DNA of 9,413 nucleotides from Rhodospira sp. (GCA_028277295.1 JANQGN010000179.1:1-9413); one strand, 5' to 3'; shown: positions 1 to 6,933, numbered from the stretch's first letter. Numbers and translations: made by a program. Notes: generated from the letters alone by a model not told the origin.

Positions 1-1766
1 ACGGCTTCGCGCGTGGCCGACTGCATGCCGCCGATCTGACCGCCGATCTGCTCGGTGGCGTTGGCGGTTTGCGAGGCGAGCGTCTTGACCTCGTTGGCCA
101 CGACGGCAAACCCCTTGCCCGCCTCACCGGCGCGCGCGGCCTCGATGGTGGCGTTCAGGGCCAGCAGGTTGGTCTGTTTGGCGATGTTGCTGATGAGATT
201 GACCACCTCGCCGATCTGGTTGGCGGCGGAGACCAGGCCCTGGATGCGTTCATTGGTGGTTTCCGCCTGACGAGCGGCACGTTGAGCGATTTCGGACGCC
301 CCGGCAACCTGTCGGCTGATCTCACCGATCGAACTGGCCATTTCCTCGGCGGCGGCGGCCACCGCATCCACGTTGTTGGCCGCCTCGCGGGATGCGGATG
401 CCGCGGCCTCGGCGCCTCGCTCCGTATGGACCACCGACTCCTTCATCGCCACGGCGGCTTCATGCATGGCGTCTGATTGCCGCTCGACCACGCCAATGGC
501 GGTGCGCACCTCCTCCTCCAGGGCGTTGGTGAGCGCGAACATCTCGGTCTTCACCCTGCGGGCGTTCCGCCTGTGGATAGTTTCCTGCTCAGCTTGTAGT
601 TTTTCAATTTTCTGGCTGTTTTCCTTGAACACCGCCACCGACCGGGCCATGGCGCCGACCTCATCGCGGCGTTCGGTTCCCGGGATATCCTGAACCAGCT
701 CCCCGGCCGCGATACGCTCGGTGACAGCCGTCACGGCCACCACCGGGCGGGCGATGGACCGGCCCACAAGCCACAGCACGCCGGCGGTGATCAAGACGCA
801 CAGGACGGCGGCGATCACCATCGACGTCTGCAGGGCGCCAGCGCTGGCCAGGATCTCGGCGGCTGGGGCACTGACCATGACGACCCATGTGGCGTCGCTG
901 GTGGCGAAGCGAACCGGCATCATGGCCACCAGATGCTCACGCCCATCGATGCGGGCCCGTCGCACCAGGGCGGTCCCTTTCACGGCCTTCTGGAATGCCT
1001 GGGACAAGGCCGGGTCGGCGATCGTTTTCCCAAGCCGGGCGCTGTCCGGATGGGACACCCACTCCCCGCCCTCGCTCAACAGGCTGCCGATGCCGGTCTC
1101 GTAGATGCCGACCTTGGCGATCGCCGCCTGCAGGTCGTCCAGGGCGAGGTCGATGGTGGTCACCCCCACGGGCGCGCCGCCCTTGAACACCGGCGCGGAC
1201 GCGGTGGTCATCAACACATCCCGGTCACCGACCGGATAGAGGTATGGCTCGGTCAGGACATCGGCACGCCGCGCAAGAGGAAGGTCGTACCATTCCTCCT
1301 GCCCCGAATCGCTCCCCATCACAATGTTTTCCCAGGCCACGTCGCCCGCGTCACGGTAGAAGTATGGGATCAGGCGGCCATCGGGGGTACTGAACCCCAC
1401 GCCCGCGTGCTCGGAGTCCTCCCCAATTGTATTGGGCTCCAGCGCCAAACCACCGCCAACAACCTGTGGATTGCGCCGGATTGTTTCCTGCACCACGAGC
1501 GCGTAAGTATCCCGGTCCCCGACGTCACCCGCGATCAACCCCTCGAGGGCGGACGCCATGGTTCTGGCCAAGGCCAGCGCCTCATCAATGCGATCGCGGG
1601 TCAGTTCGGCGATCTGGCTGGCCTGCTGGCTCACGATCTCCTGGCCGGTCTTCTCCGCAAAGCTGATCTGCTGGAGCGACACGAACCCGATTGTGACGAC
1701 AAAGCACGCCACGACGATGGCGATGGCCGTCAGCGCGATGCGCCGCGCGAGGGTCAAGGTAATCAT
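1..1766 (-). CDS. Methyl-accepting chemotaxis protein with Cache sensor domain, C-terminus cut by window edge
   Basis: Inner-membrane chemoreceptor that senses a periplasmic ligand and controls CheA through CheW. My own translation from the ATG at 1766-1764 stays open for 588 codons to the window edge. Residues about 8-33 are TM1, 34-310 a periplasmic region resembling a double Cache (dCache_1) domain (EEWYDLP near 157-163, LTEPYLYP near 171-178, VGVTTIDLAL near 200-209), 311-334 TM2, and 335-388 a HAMP domain with the usual RSIARPV entry. From about 430 there is a cytoplasmic coiled coil, with the conserved hairpin tip EAARAGEAGKGFAVVANEV at 542-560 that contacts CheA/CheW. The descending arm and any CheR/CheB tether lie outside the window. 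The start is preceded by a weak GGGA about 10 nt upstream; an in-frame GTG lies 8 codons earlier. No che gene is adjacent, so it looks like an orphan receptor. The ligand cannot be named; Cache receptors often bind amino acids, amines or organic acids. Confidence 0.95.
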   Translation of the reverse strand, partial: MITLTLARRIALTAIAIVVACFVVTIGFVSLQQISFAEKTGQEIVSQQASQIAELTRDRIDEALALARTMASALEGLIAGDVGDRDTYALVVQETIRRNPQVVGGGLALEPNTIGEDSEHAGVGFSTPDGRLIPYFYRDAGDVAWENIVMGSDSGQEEWYDLPLARRADVLTEPYLYPVGDRDVLMTTASAPVFKGGAPVGVTTIDLALDDLQAAIAKVGIYETGIGSLLSEGGEWVSHPDSARLGKTIADPALSQAFQKAVKGTALVRRARIDGREHLVAMMPVRFATSDATWVVMVSAPAAEILASAGALQTSMVIAAVLCVLITAGVLWLVGRSIARPVVAVTAVTERIAAGELVQDIPGTERRDEVGAMARSVAVFKENSQKIEKLQAEQETIHRRNARRVKTEMFALTNALEEEVRTAIGVVERQSDAMHEAAVAMKESVVHTERGAEAAASASREAANNVDAVAAAAEEMASSIGEISRQVAGASEIAQRAARQAETTNERIQGLVSAANQIGEVVNLISNIAKQTNLLALNATIEAARAGEAGKGFAVVANEVKTLASQTANATEQIGGQIGGMQSATREA

Positions 1767-2211
1767 GACAGAGTGTTCCCGCACAAAATTGGCGACTAAA
1801 GCGAGAAGAAGCTCGCTATGGGCGTCACCCTTGCGATGGTGCAACAATCATCCTTGCGATGGTGTCACAAAATAGTGCTACTCGATTGGACCTCTAGATT
1901 ACGCCGGACAGTACCTGACAGCCATGCGATGAACAACCGGTTATGTGTGGTAACTTCGAGAACACGACCTCCGCGCGCCATGGATGACTCGGCGATTTGT
2001 ACCGATCAAGGAAATGTTGAGTGGGCTGTTCGCGCTCGGAGACCTGGTTCATCAACCAATCGGATTGACCGGCGGTGTTCAGGCGCCACGCCGGCTTCCA
2101 GCGCCGCGCCGGTCAAGCTGTCGTAAGGCGACGCGGCCGGATCCGGGTTTCGCGTTTCGGCCTTGATCTCTCCCTGGCATCCCGCCGGCTCCCTCCGTAC
2201 ACTCCGCCGCC
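1767..2211. other. Intergenic region between two divergent genes
   Basis: 445 bp between the divergently read chemoreceptor and the FzlA-like gene, so promoters for both should lie here. I see the direct repeat at 1829-1864 and a short inverted repeat GCGAG/CTCGC at 1801-1816. I could not place a convincing -35/-10 pair for either gene. Short open frames here, including a 60-codon frame from 1984, lack a ribosome binding site and resemble nothing I know. Confidence 0.6.
1829..1864. repeat. Two 13-bp direct repeats upstream of the chemoreceptor gene
   Basis: CCTTGCGATGGTG occurs at 1829-1841 and again at 1852-1864, exactly 23 bp apart. Allowing two free bases, the match extends into ACAA in both copies (CCTTGCGATGGTG-NN-ACAA). 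The pair lies 63-98 bp upstream of the chemoreceptor start. The spacing is close to two helical turns, which would suit a regulator binding two sites on one face, but a simple local duplication is equally possible. The function is inference. Confidence 0.5.
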
Positions 2212-2880
2212 ATGCGCACGCTGTATCATCATTGGCTCCACCCTGGCGCCCGCCTGGCCCGCCTCGTGCTTGGCGAGAAAGGACTAGAGGCCGAGGAGCG
2301 GGTCGTCCGCCCCTGGATCCGGGACGAAACGTTCCTGGCCCTTAATCCCTCTGGCGAAGTGCCGGTCCTGGTCGAGACCGACGGGACGACCGTGGCCGAG
2401 GCGGTCGCGGTAGCCGAATACCTCGACGAACTGTACCCCGACCCGCCGCTCCTGGGCGCCGATCCGGTGATCCGGGCGGAGGTACGTCGCCTGGTGGCGT
2501 GGTTCGGTGACAAGTTCCGCCGCGAGGTCACCGACCCGCTGGCCGGCGAGAAACTGGTCACGCGGGTTACCGGCAACCGCGCGCCAGACTCCCGGGCGAT
2601 CCGGGCCGGTCGAGCCAACATCCACATTCATCTTCGCTATATTGCCTGGCTCACCGAGCGCAACCGATGGCTGGTTGGGCCACGGCCCACCCTCGCCGAT
2701 CTGATGGCCGGCGCCCACGTGTCGTTGGTCGATTATGCGGGAGACGTGCCCTGGGACGACCACCCGGCGGCCAGGGAATGGTACATGCTGCTCAAATGCC
2801 GTCCGTGTTTCCGCGGCCTGCTGGGCGACGCCGAGCCTGGATTACGGCCGGCGGCGCACTACGCCGATCTCGACTTCTAG
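2212..2880 (+). CDS. fzlA: FzlA-like glutathione S-transferase family protein (FtsZ-binding division factor)
   Basis: A 222-residue GST-fold protein. Residues 1-75 form the thioredoxin-like domain, with NPSGEVPVL at 45-53 carrying the cis-proline (P51) and an AEAVAVAEYL helix at 62-71. Residues about 85-200 form the all-helical domain, with LVGPRPTLADLMAGAHVSLV at 154-173 and DYAGDVPWD at 174-182. The C-terminal tail PAAHYADLDF is what I recall as typical of alphaproteobacterial FzlA. FzlA binds FtsZ, curves its filaments and is required for constriction in Caulobacter; its C-terminal tail is important for FtsZ binding. The place where catalytic GSTs carry Ser, Cys or Tyr (residues about 8-13) reads WLHPGA, consistent with a non-catalytic role. 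The start ATG has no clear Shine-Dalgarno sequence, but the thioredoxin strand begins immediately after it. The gene stands alone and is followed directly by a long interrupted palindrome. The GST fold is certain; the FzlA assignment rests on recalled motifs. Confidence 0.85.
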   Translation: MRTLYHHWLHPGARLARLVLGEKGLEAEERVVRPWIRDETFLALNPSGEVPVLVETDGTTVAEAVAVAEYLDELYPDPPLLGADPVIRAEVRRLVAWFGDKFRREVTDPLAGEKLVTRVTGNRAPDSRAIRAGRANIHIHLRYIAWLTERNRWLVGPRPTLADLMAGAHVSLVDYAGDVPWDDHPAAREWYMLLKCRPCFRGLLGDAEPGLRPAAHYADLDF

Positions 2881-3040
2881 GGCGGATCGCCTCTCAGTGT
2901 CTGTCCGGAAAGCCGTGCATAGCGCCACATAAGGTATGCTGTTCGGGCGCAATAACACTATATATTGAGGCTCCCGAGACTTTCCGGACGGGCTCTCATT
3001 TGACCCACCTGGTGGGCTCAATGAGAGGCGTGAATCCGCC
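2881..3040. repeat. Long palindrome behind the FzlA-like gene, interrupted by a small element
   Basis: The first bases after the stop codon, GGCGGATCGCCTCTCA (2881-2896), are the inverse of GAGAGGCGTGAATCCGCC (3023-3040) apart from a 3-base indel. CTCTCATTTGACCCACC (2993-3009) is inverted as GGTGGGCTCAATGAGAG (3011-3027), with two mismatched positions and one unpaired base between the arms. Removing 2897-2992 plus one copy of CTCTCA joins these into one palindrome with arms of about 27-30 bp. Such a structure right after a stop codon would be a plausible transcript end or mRNA-stabilising hairpin, but no T-tract follows. Confidence 0.6.
2897..2992. mobile_element. MITE-like element, copy 1
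   Basis: A 96-bp non-coding segment with inverted ends: GTCCGGAAAG at 2903-2912 and CTTTCCGGAC at 2980-2989. It is flanked on both sides by CTCTCA (2891-2896 and 2993-2998), which looks like a 6-bp target duplication because removing the segment and one CTCTCA restores a long palindrome. It is too short to encode a transposase, so it would need to be moved in trans. The transposase family is unknown to me. Copy 2 has the same length and ends. Confidence 0.55.
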
Positions 3041-3054
3041 CTAACGAATTGATT

Positions 3055-3086
3055 TAGAGCAGATCCCGAGTGATCCGGCACGGATC
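3055..3086. repeat. Palindromic repeat unit of the AGAGCA...GAGTGAT type
   Basis: AGAGCAGATCCCGAGTGATC is followed by the perfect hairpin GATCCG-GCA-CGGATC (3072-3086). The AGAGCA...GAGTGAT string recurs in inverted orientation at 3155-3175, where the reverse strand reads AGAGCATG...GAGTGATT. This suggests two units of one dispersed palindromic repeat family facing each other. A genome-wide count would be needed to call it a REP-like family. Confidence 0.4.
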
Positions 3087-3135
3087 GCCCTGGAAGGCCT
3101 TTTGGGGACGGTTTGCTTGAAAAACAAATCTTTAT

Positions 3136-3171
3136 AGCATGTTGGGCGATTCAGAAATCACTCACCATGCT
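3136..3171. repeat. 36-bp imperfect palindrome abutting MITE-like copy 2
   Basis: The ends AGCATG (3136-3141) and CATGCT (3166-3171) pair, and the stem continues inward through GATT/AATC, giving about 14 of 17 pairs including one wobble around a very short loop. Its right end overlaps the CTCTCA that precedes element copy 2. No T-tract follows on either strand, so it is not a typical intrinsic terminator. Confidence 0.5.
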
Positions 3172-3175
3172 CTCA

Positions 3176-3271
3176 GTGTCTGTCCGGAAAGTCTTGACGA
3201 ACACGACGTAAGGTGTTTTTTCAGGGAATAGGCATACAATGACTTGCGATTCTCGAGATTTTCCGGACGAA
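3176..3271. mobile_element. MITE-like element, copy 2
   Basis: Second copy of the element, 279 bp downstream of copy 1, in the same orientation and the same length with no gaps. The first 22 bp including the flank (CTCTCAGTGTCTGTCCGGAA plus AG) are identical. The interior shares TAAGGT (3209-3214) and about half of the other positions. The right end CGAGATTTTCCGGACG matches copy 1 with one change. The inverted ends extend to GTCCGGAAA-R-TCT-Y-GA. The left flank is CTCTCA (3170-3175), while the right flank TTCTAA (3272-3277) matches CTCTCA at four of six positions, as expected for an older insertion. Confidence 0.5.
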
Positions 3272-3431
3272 TTCTAAACGGATCGTCCATCGGGCGTCCC
3301 GGTGCTCGGAAAAACGACCGGCCCGGCATCCAAACTATCGTCCCGCTGCAAAGTCCTGTATCGTTTCTAAATCAAAAAGATCGGGCGCGGCTTTGGGCAG
3401 AGGCCAGCGCGGGGCCGTGCACGCCAGGGAT

Positions 3432-3438
3432 GGAGGGG
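3432..3438 (+). promoter_or_regulatory. Ribosome binding site setting the start of the DUF2189 gene
   Basis: GGAGGGG lies 8 nt before the ATG at 3447 and only 2 nt before an in-frame GTG at 3441. It therefore favours the ATG over both the GTG and the far upstream in-frame start at 3393. Confidence 0.7.
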
Positions 3439-3446
3439 ACGTGATC

Positions 3447-4250
3447 ATGTTCGCCACATCAGCCGACTCAGCCAACCTGCCAACCGGACCGTGCCCGCCG
3501 CTCAGCGCCGTGACCGTGGACGAGTCTGGCGACTGGATTCACAAGGCCCTGGACGACTTCAGCCGCGCTCCAGCCTGCAGTCTGCTCTATGGCGCGGTGT
3601 TCGTCGCATTGTCCTGGGGCGTGGTGACCTTCATCCTGTTCAGCGGCGTGGGGTCGGTGGTGTTGCCACTGGCCAGCGGTTTCATGCTGGTGGGGGCCAT
3701 GTTCGCCGTTCCGTTGCATGTCATCAGCCGCGCCCACGAGAACGGCGAACAGATCGGGCTGGCGGAGGCCATCGCCCGTAGCCGGGCCAGCATCCCCGGC
3801 CTTGCCATCGTTGGTGTGGCGCTGACCCTGATCATGCTGAGTTGGATGCTGCTGGCACTGCTGATTTTCGCCGGCTTCTATGGCGGCTCCCCGCCAGCGT
3901 TAACGAGTTTTTCCATCAATCTGCTCAGCAGCCCGCAAGCGGCTCTGTTCCTGACCACGGGCACACTGGTTGGCGCCGTGATGGCGACGGCCGCCTTCGC
4001 CGTGGCCTTCCTGTCCATCCCCATGCTGGTGGACGAGCCCGACACCCTGCCCTATCACGCCATGGCGGTCAGCGCGCGGGCGGTCCTGCGGCAGCCAAGG
4101 GTTCTGGTGGGTTGGGGCGCGACCCTGGGGTTCATCACTCTGTCGGGGATGATTCCGGCTTTCCTGGGCCTGGCCTTCACCGTTCCGCTGGCGGGATACG
4201 CGTCCTGGCATGCCTATCGCGCCGTGCTGCCGAGTCGCGGAGAGCGCTGA
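3447..4250 (+). CDS. DUF2189-type integral membrane protein
   Basis: A 267-residue inner-membrane protein of unknown biochemical function. It shows the pattern I associate with DUF2189: an amphipathic entry WIHKALDDFSRAPACSLLYG (30-49), then hydrophobic segments at about 47-66, 70-92, 117-144, 165-192 and one or two between 217 and 252. A conserved-looking loop, FLSIPMLVDEPDT followed by AMAVSARAVLRQP (about 188-217), lies between the last segments. There is no signal peptide or catalytic motif. The ATG at 3447 has a strong ribosome binding site, and the longer frame from 3393 adds 18 residues of non-membrane sequence that look non-coding. The gene stands alone on the plus strand, preceded by the repeat-rich intergenic region, and converges on the dap cluster with only 26 bp between stop codons. 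The family call is from recalled motif pattern; no function is inferred. Confidence 0.85.
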   Translation: MFATSADSANLPTGPCPPLSAVTVDESGDWIHKALDDFSRAPACSLLYGAVFVALSWGVVTFILFSGVGSVVLPLASGFMLVGAMFAVPLHVISRAHENGEQIGLAEAIARSRASIPGLAIVGVALTLIMLSWMLLALLIFAGFYGGSPPALTSFSINLLSSPQAALFLTTGTLVGAVMATAAFAVAFLSIPMLVDEPDTLPYHAMAVSARAVLRQPRVLVGWGATLGFITLSGMIPAFLGLAFTVPLAGYASWHAYRAVLPSRGER

Positions 4251-4276
4251 CCACACCGGCGCTCGCGCCACGTGGA

Positions 4277-4855
4277 TCAGACCAAGGGTTGTAGGGTCTC
4301 AATAAAAATATCGATGGTTAAGCTCAGGACCAAGACCCCAACGGCCGACCACCAGGACACCTGTAAGCCCTCACGGGCCAAAAACGCGAAATAGATCAAG
4401 GCCACCACGATGGTTATCAGGGTCAGGAAGAGCGCGAAGTCGGTGGGCAGGACGCCCAGGTGTGCCACGACCTTAAGGGGGAAGAGGACGTTCCACACCA
4501 TAAAATAGAGCCAATTGAACGGCACCAGAAAGTGGAACACCCGACTACCGAAACCGAGCGTCTCGCTCAACGTCAGGATCGCCAACGGGAAGGCAACCCA
4601 ACCAATCACATAGGCAATGACCTTTACGATCACGTAGCGGACCGGGTCCAATACCATCTGTGTATCCGAAATAACAGAAAGGTCGAGCCCCACGCCGATC
4701 AGGTACAAAGGCAGCACCACCACCGCCAACCAGAAGGACTTGAGCAGCCCCCGGGCGGATGCATCGAAGTACTCAAACCCTTCCTTATCGAAGCGCAGAA
4801 CGCGGGATAGCCCATGCAAGGCGCCGGCGATGTCTGCGGAGCTCAAGAACGGCAT
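4277..4855 (-). CDS. Unrecognised membrane protein with five predicted helices, last gene of the dap unit
   Basis: A 192-residue polytopic protein that I do not recognise. A soluble N-terminus of about 37 residues containing FDKEGFEYFDAS (22-33) is followed by hydrophobic segments at about 38-60, 71-97, 107-131, 138-160 and 166-188. The third segment is unusually aromatic (FHFLVPFNWLYFMVWNVLF, 107-125). There is no signal peptide, catalytic motif or transporter signature. The ATG lies 7 nt after the dapE stop, and AAGGA within the last dapE codons (4867-4871) sits 11 nt upstream, so its translation is probably coupled to dapE. Its position suggests a role connected to the dap genes or to cell-envelope synthesis, but that rests on location alone. 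The open frame, codon use like its neighbours and hydrophobic periodicity support a real gene. Confidence 0.85.
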   Translation of the reverse strand: MPFLSSADIAGALHGLSRVLRFDKEGFEYFDASARGLLKSFWLAVVVLPLYLIGVGLDLSVISDTQMVLDPVRYVIVKVIAYVIGWVAFPLAILTLSETLGFGSRVFHFLVPFNWLYFMVWNVLFPLKVVAHLGVLPTDFALFLTLITIVVALIYFAFLAREGLQVSWWSAVGVLVLSLTIDIFIETLQPLV

Positions 4856-4862
4856 GGTCCCG

Positions 4863-6098
4863 TCAATCCTTGAGGTAATTTGTTAGAACGCGGTGGTAAA
4901 TCTCTGTTAAGGAAACCAAATCCGCGCAGGGCGTACATTCGTCGACCTGATGAATGGTCCGATTCACCAAGCCGAACTCGACCACGGGGGCCATGTTTTT
5001 GATGAAGCGGGCGTCGGACGTGCCGCCAGAGGTCGATAGCTCGGGCCGACGCCCGGTGATGGCCTCGGCGGCGTTGGCCACGAGGTCCAAGAGTACGCCC
5101 GGTGGCGTCAGAAAGCTCTCGCCTGACACCTGAACGTCGACGTCGAACGACCCCGGCAGGTCCGCCTGAACCGCCGCGCAGGTGGCGCGGATGTGCGCGA
5201 TCAGGCTGGCGCTGTCGTGGCGGTCGTTAAAGCGGATGTTAAACCGCGCCGTTGCCTGGCCGGGAATGACGTTGGCGGCAGGGTTGCCCACGTCAACACT
5301 GGTGAGGGCCAGGGTGGAGGGATCGAACTGAGCGCTGCCGGCGTCAAGCGGTTCCGCGGTCAGGGCCCCCAGCATGGCCATCAGGCGCGGAATGGGATTG
5401 TCCGCAAGATGAGGATATGCCGCATGGCCCTGGCGGCCGGCGACCGTCAGCGTGGCGTTCAGGCTGCCGCGCCGGCCCACCTTGATCATATCGCCCATGG
5501 CCTCTGGGTTGGAGGGCTCGCCGACAATGCAGTGATCAATGCGTTCGCCCTCGGCGGCCAGGGTCTCCACCATGCGCTTGGTGCCATTGACGGCGGGGCC
5601 TTCCTCGTCGCCGGTGATCAGCAGGCTGAGGCTGCCGCGCCCCGCCGATACGGCCTGGCCCCCCAGGCCCACCCGATACCGGGCCACAGCGGCCACGAAG
5701 GCGGCGATCGCCCCCTTCATGTCGGCGGCGCCTCGACCGTAGAGAACCCCGTCCACGACCTGCGCGGCGAAGGGATCACACGCCCAGCCAGGGCCCGCCG
5801 GCACCACGTCGGTATGGCCCGCGAAACAGAGGTTTGGGCCCGCCCCCGTCTGATCCAGGTTCAGCCGGGCGTAAAGATTGTCGACCGGATCCGTTCCGGG
5901 TGCCGAGAACGGCATACGCCGGCAGCGGAACCCCAGGGCCTCCAGCGCGGCCTGCAGCACGTCGAGAGCGCCATCGTCCGCGGGTGTTACGCTGACACGC
6001 TGAATGAGCGCTTGCGCCAGGGGCAGCGGATCGGCCAGCGCCGCCGGCGTCCAGTCCAGCCGTGGCGGGGGGCGGTCGTGGGCGGTTGGCTCAGTCAC
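4863..6098 (-). CDS. dapE: Succinyl-diaminopimelate desuccinylase
   Basis: Cytoplasmic M20-family di-zinc hydrolase that converts N-succinyl-LL-2,6-diaminopimelate to LL-diaminopimelate and succinate, in the succinylase branch of diaminopimelate (peptidoglycan) and lysine synthesis. Counted from the chosen start (411 residues), the metal and catalytic residues are visible: H95 and D97 in AGHTDVVPAGPGW, D126 in GRGAADMKGA, the E165-E166 pair in ITGDEEGPA, E194 in VGEPSNP and H383 in NRTIHQVDECTP. The lid/dimerisation domain, about 195-310, carries GRRGSLNATLTVAGRQGHAAYPH. I prefer the GTG at 6098-6096, which overlaps the dapD stop as GTGACTGA. An ATG at 6128 would add 10 residues and lengthen the overlap to 38 bp. 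The N-terminus is about 20 residues longer than usual DapE and rich in proline. The gene is downstream of dapD and upstream of a coupled membrane protein gene. Confidence 0.96.
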   Translation of the reverse strand: MTEPTAHDRPPPRLDWTPAALADPLPLAQALIQRVSVTPADDGALDVLQAALEALGFRCRRMPFSAPGTDPVDNLYARLNLDQTGAGPNLCFAGHTDVVPAGPGWACDPFAAQVVDGVLYGRGAADMKGAIAAFVAAVARYRVGLGGQAVSAGRGSLSLLITGDEEGPAVNGTKRMVETLAAEGERIDHCIVGEPSNPEAMGDMIKVGRRGSLNATLTVAGRQGHAAYPHLADNPIPRLMAMLGALTAEPLDAGSAQFDPSTLALTSVDVGNPAANVIPGQATARFNIRFNDRHDSASLIAHIRATCAAVQADLPGSFDVDVQVSGESFLTPPGVLLDLVANAAEAITGRRPELSTSGGTSDARFIKNMAPVVEFGLVNRTIHQVDECTPCADLVSLTEIYHRVLTNYLKD

Positions 6099-6933
6099 GC
6101 AGCAGATCGTTGATCGAAACCTTGGCACGCGTGCGTTCGTCCACGCGCTTGACGATCACCGCGCAAGCCAGCCCAGGGCCGGGCGAGCCATCGGGCAAGG
6201 GTTTGCCGGGCAATGTGCCGGGCACCACCACGGCGTAGGCGGGCACGCGCCCCATGAACACCTCTCCCGTGGCCCGGTCGACGACCTTGGTGGACGCGCC
6301 GATGAACACCCCCATGGACAGCACCGCGCCTTCCTCGACAAGGACGCCCTCGGCCACTTCGGAGCGAGCGCCAATGAAGCAGTTGTCCTCGATGATCACC
6401 GGACCCGCCTGCAGCGGCTCCAGCACGCCTCCCAGGCCCACACCGCCAGAAATGTGCACGTTCTTGCCAACCTGGGCGCAGGAGCCAACGGTAGCCCAGG
6501 TGTCAACCATGGTGCCGCTATCCACGTAGGCACCCACGTTGACGAACGACGGCATCAGGACGACCCCGGGGGCGATGTACGCGGAGCGGCGCACCGCGCA
6601 GGGTGGCACGGCCCGGAAGCCGGCGGCGCGGAAGCGGGCATCGTCCCATCCGGCGAACTTTGACGGCACCTTGTCCCACCAGGGAGCATGCCCGACGCCG
6701 CCGCCAACGGCCGCCATGTCGTTGAGGCGGAAGCTCAGCAACACGGCCTTCTTCAGCCACTGATTGACCCGCCACGCGCCGTCGATCTTCTCGGCCACCC
6801 GGAAGACCCCGCTGTCCAGGCCATCCAGGACCGTGGTCACCGCCTCGCGCGCCGGGCCGGTGGTCGCGGGGCTCAAGGTATCACGGGTCTCCCAGGCCTC
6901 TTCGATGATCGGTTCAAGGGATTCGGGGGTCAT
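6091..6933 (-). CDS. dapD: 2,3,4,5-tetrahydropyridine-2,6-dicarboxylate N-succinyltransferase
   Basis: Transfers succinyl from succinyl-CoA to tetrahydrodipicolinate, giving N-succinyl-2-amino-6-ketopimelate, the first step of the succinylase branch of lysine/diaminopimelate synthesis; it acts as a cytoplasmic trimer. The 280-residue length matches the family (about 274). Residues 1-105 form the N-terminal helical domain (VNQWLKKAVLLSFRLNDM, 56-73). From about 112 come left-handed beta-helix hexapeptide repeats with the highly conserved MPSFVNVGAYVDSGTMVDTW (127-146), NVHISGGVGLGGVLEPLQ (158-175) and IIEDNCFIGARSEV (180-193). The start ATG has AGGAAAG at 6941-6947 upstream. It is followed by dapE with an 8-bp overlap. 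The 90 bp before it contains a perfect 12-bp palindrome GCGCCATGGCGC (6968-6979) and a short frame ending in an ATGA overlap with this start (see findings). Confidence 0.98.
   Translation of the reverse strand: MTPESLEPIIEEAWETRDTLSPATTGPAREAVTTVLDGLDSGVFRVAEKIDGAWRVNQWLKKAVLLSFRLNDMAAVGGGVGHAPWWDKVPSKFAGWDDARFRAAGFRAVPPCAVRRSAYIAPGVVLMPSFVNVGAYVDSGTMVDTWATVGSCAQVGKNVHISGGVGLGGVLEPLQAGPVIIEDNCFIGARSEVAEGVLVEEGAVLSMGVFIGASTKVVDRATGEVFMGRVPAYAVVVPGTLPGKPLPDGSPGPGLACAVIVKRVDERTRAKVSINDLLRD

Noticed and set aside
933..1799. 288-codon plus-strand frame opposite the chemoreceptor, and shorter plus-strand frames from 55 to 1875
   Set aside because: They lie antisense to a well-supported chemoreceptor reading frame and are compositional shadows in high-GC DNA, with no domain resemblance.
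1818..2126. Plus-strand frames between the chemoreceptor and the fzlA-like gene (1818-2126, 1984-2166)
   Set aside because: No Shine-Dalgarno sequence, unusual composition and no family resemblance. The 1984 start (MTRRFVPIKEML) looked plausible for a dozen residues and then became low-complexity Arg/Pro.
2881..3446. CRISPR array or tRNA in the repeat-rich intergenic region
   Set aside because: There are only two diverged 96-bp repeats and isolated palindromes, with no regular short repeat-spacer pattern and no cloverleaf.
5193..6113. 306-codon plus-strand frame opposite dapE
   Set aside because: Antisense to dapE, whose catalytic motifs are all present. The translated shadow has no recognisable domain.
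6004..6663. 219-codon plus-strand frame opposite dapD
   Set aside because: Antisense to the strongly conserved dapD. Its His- and Gly-rich composition is typical of a shadow frame.
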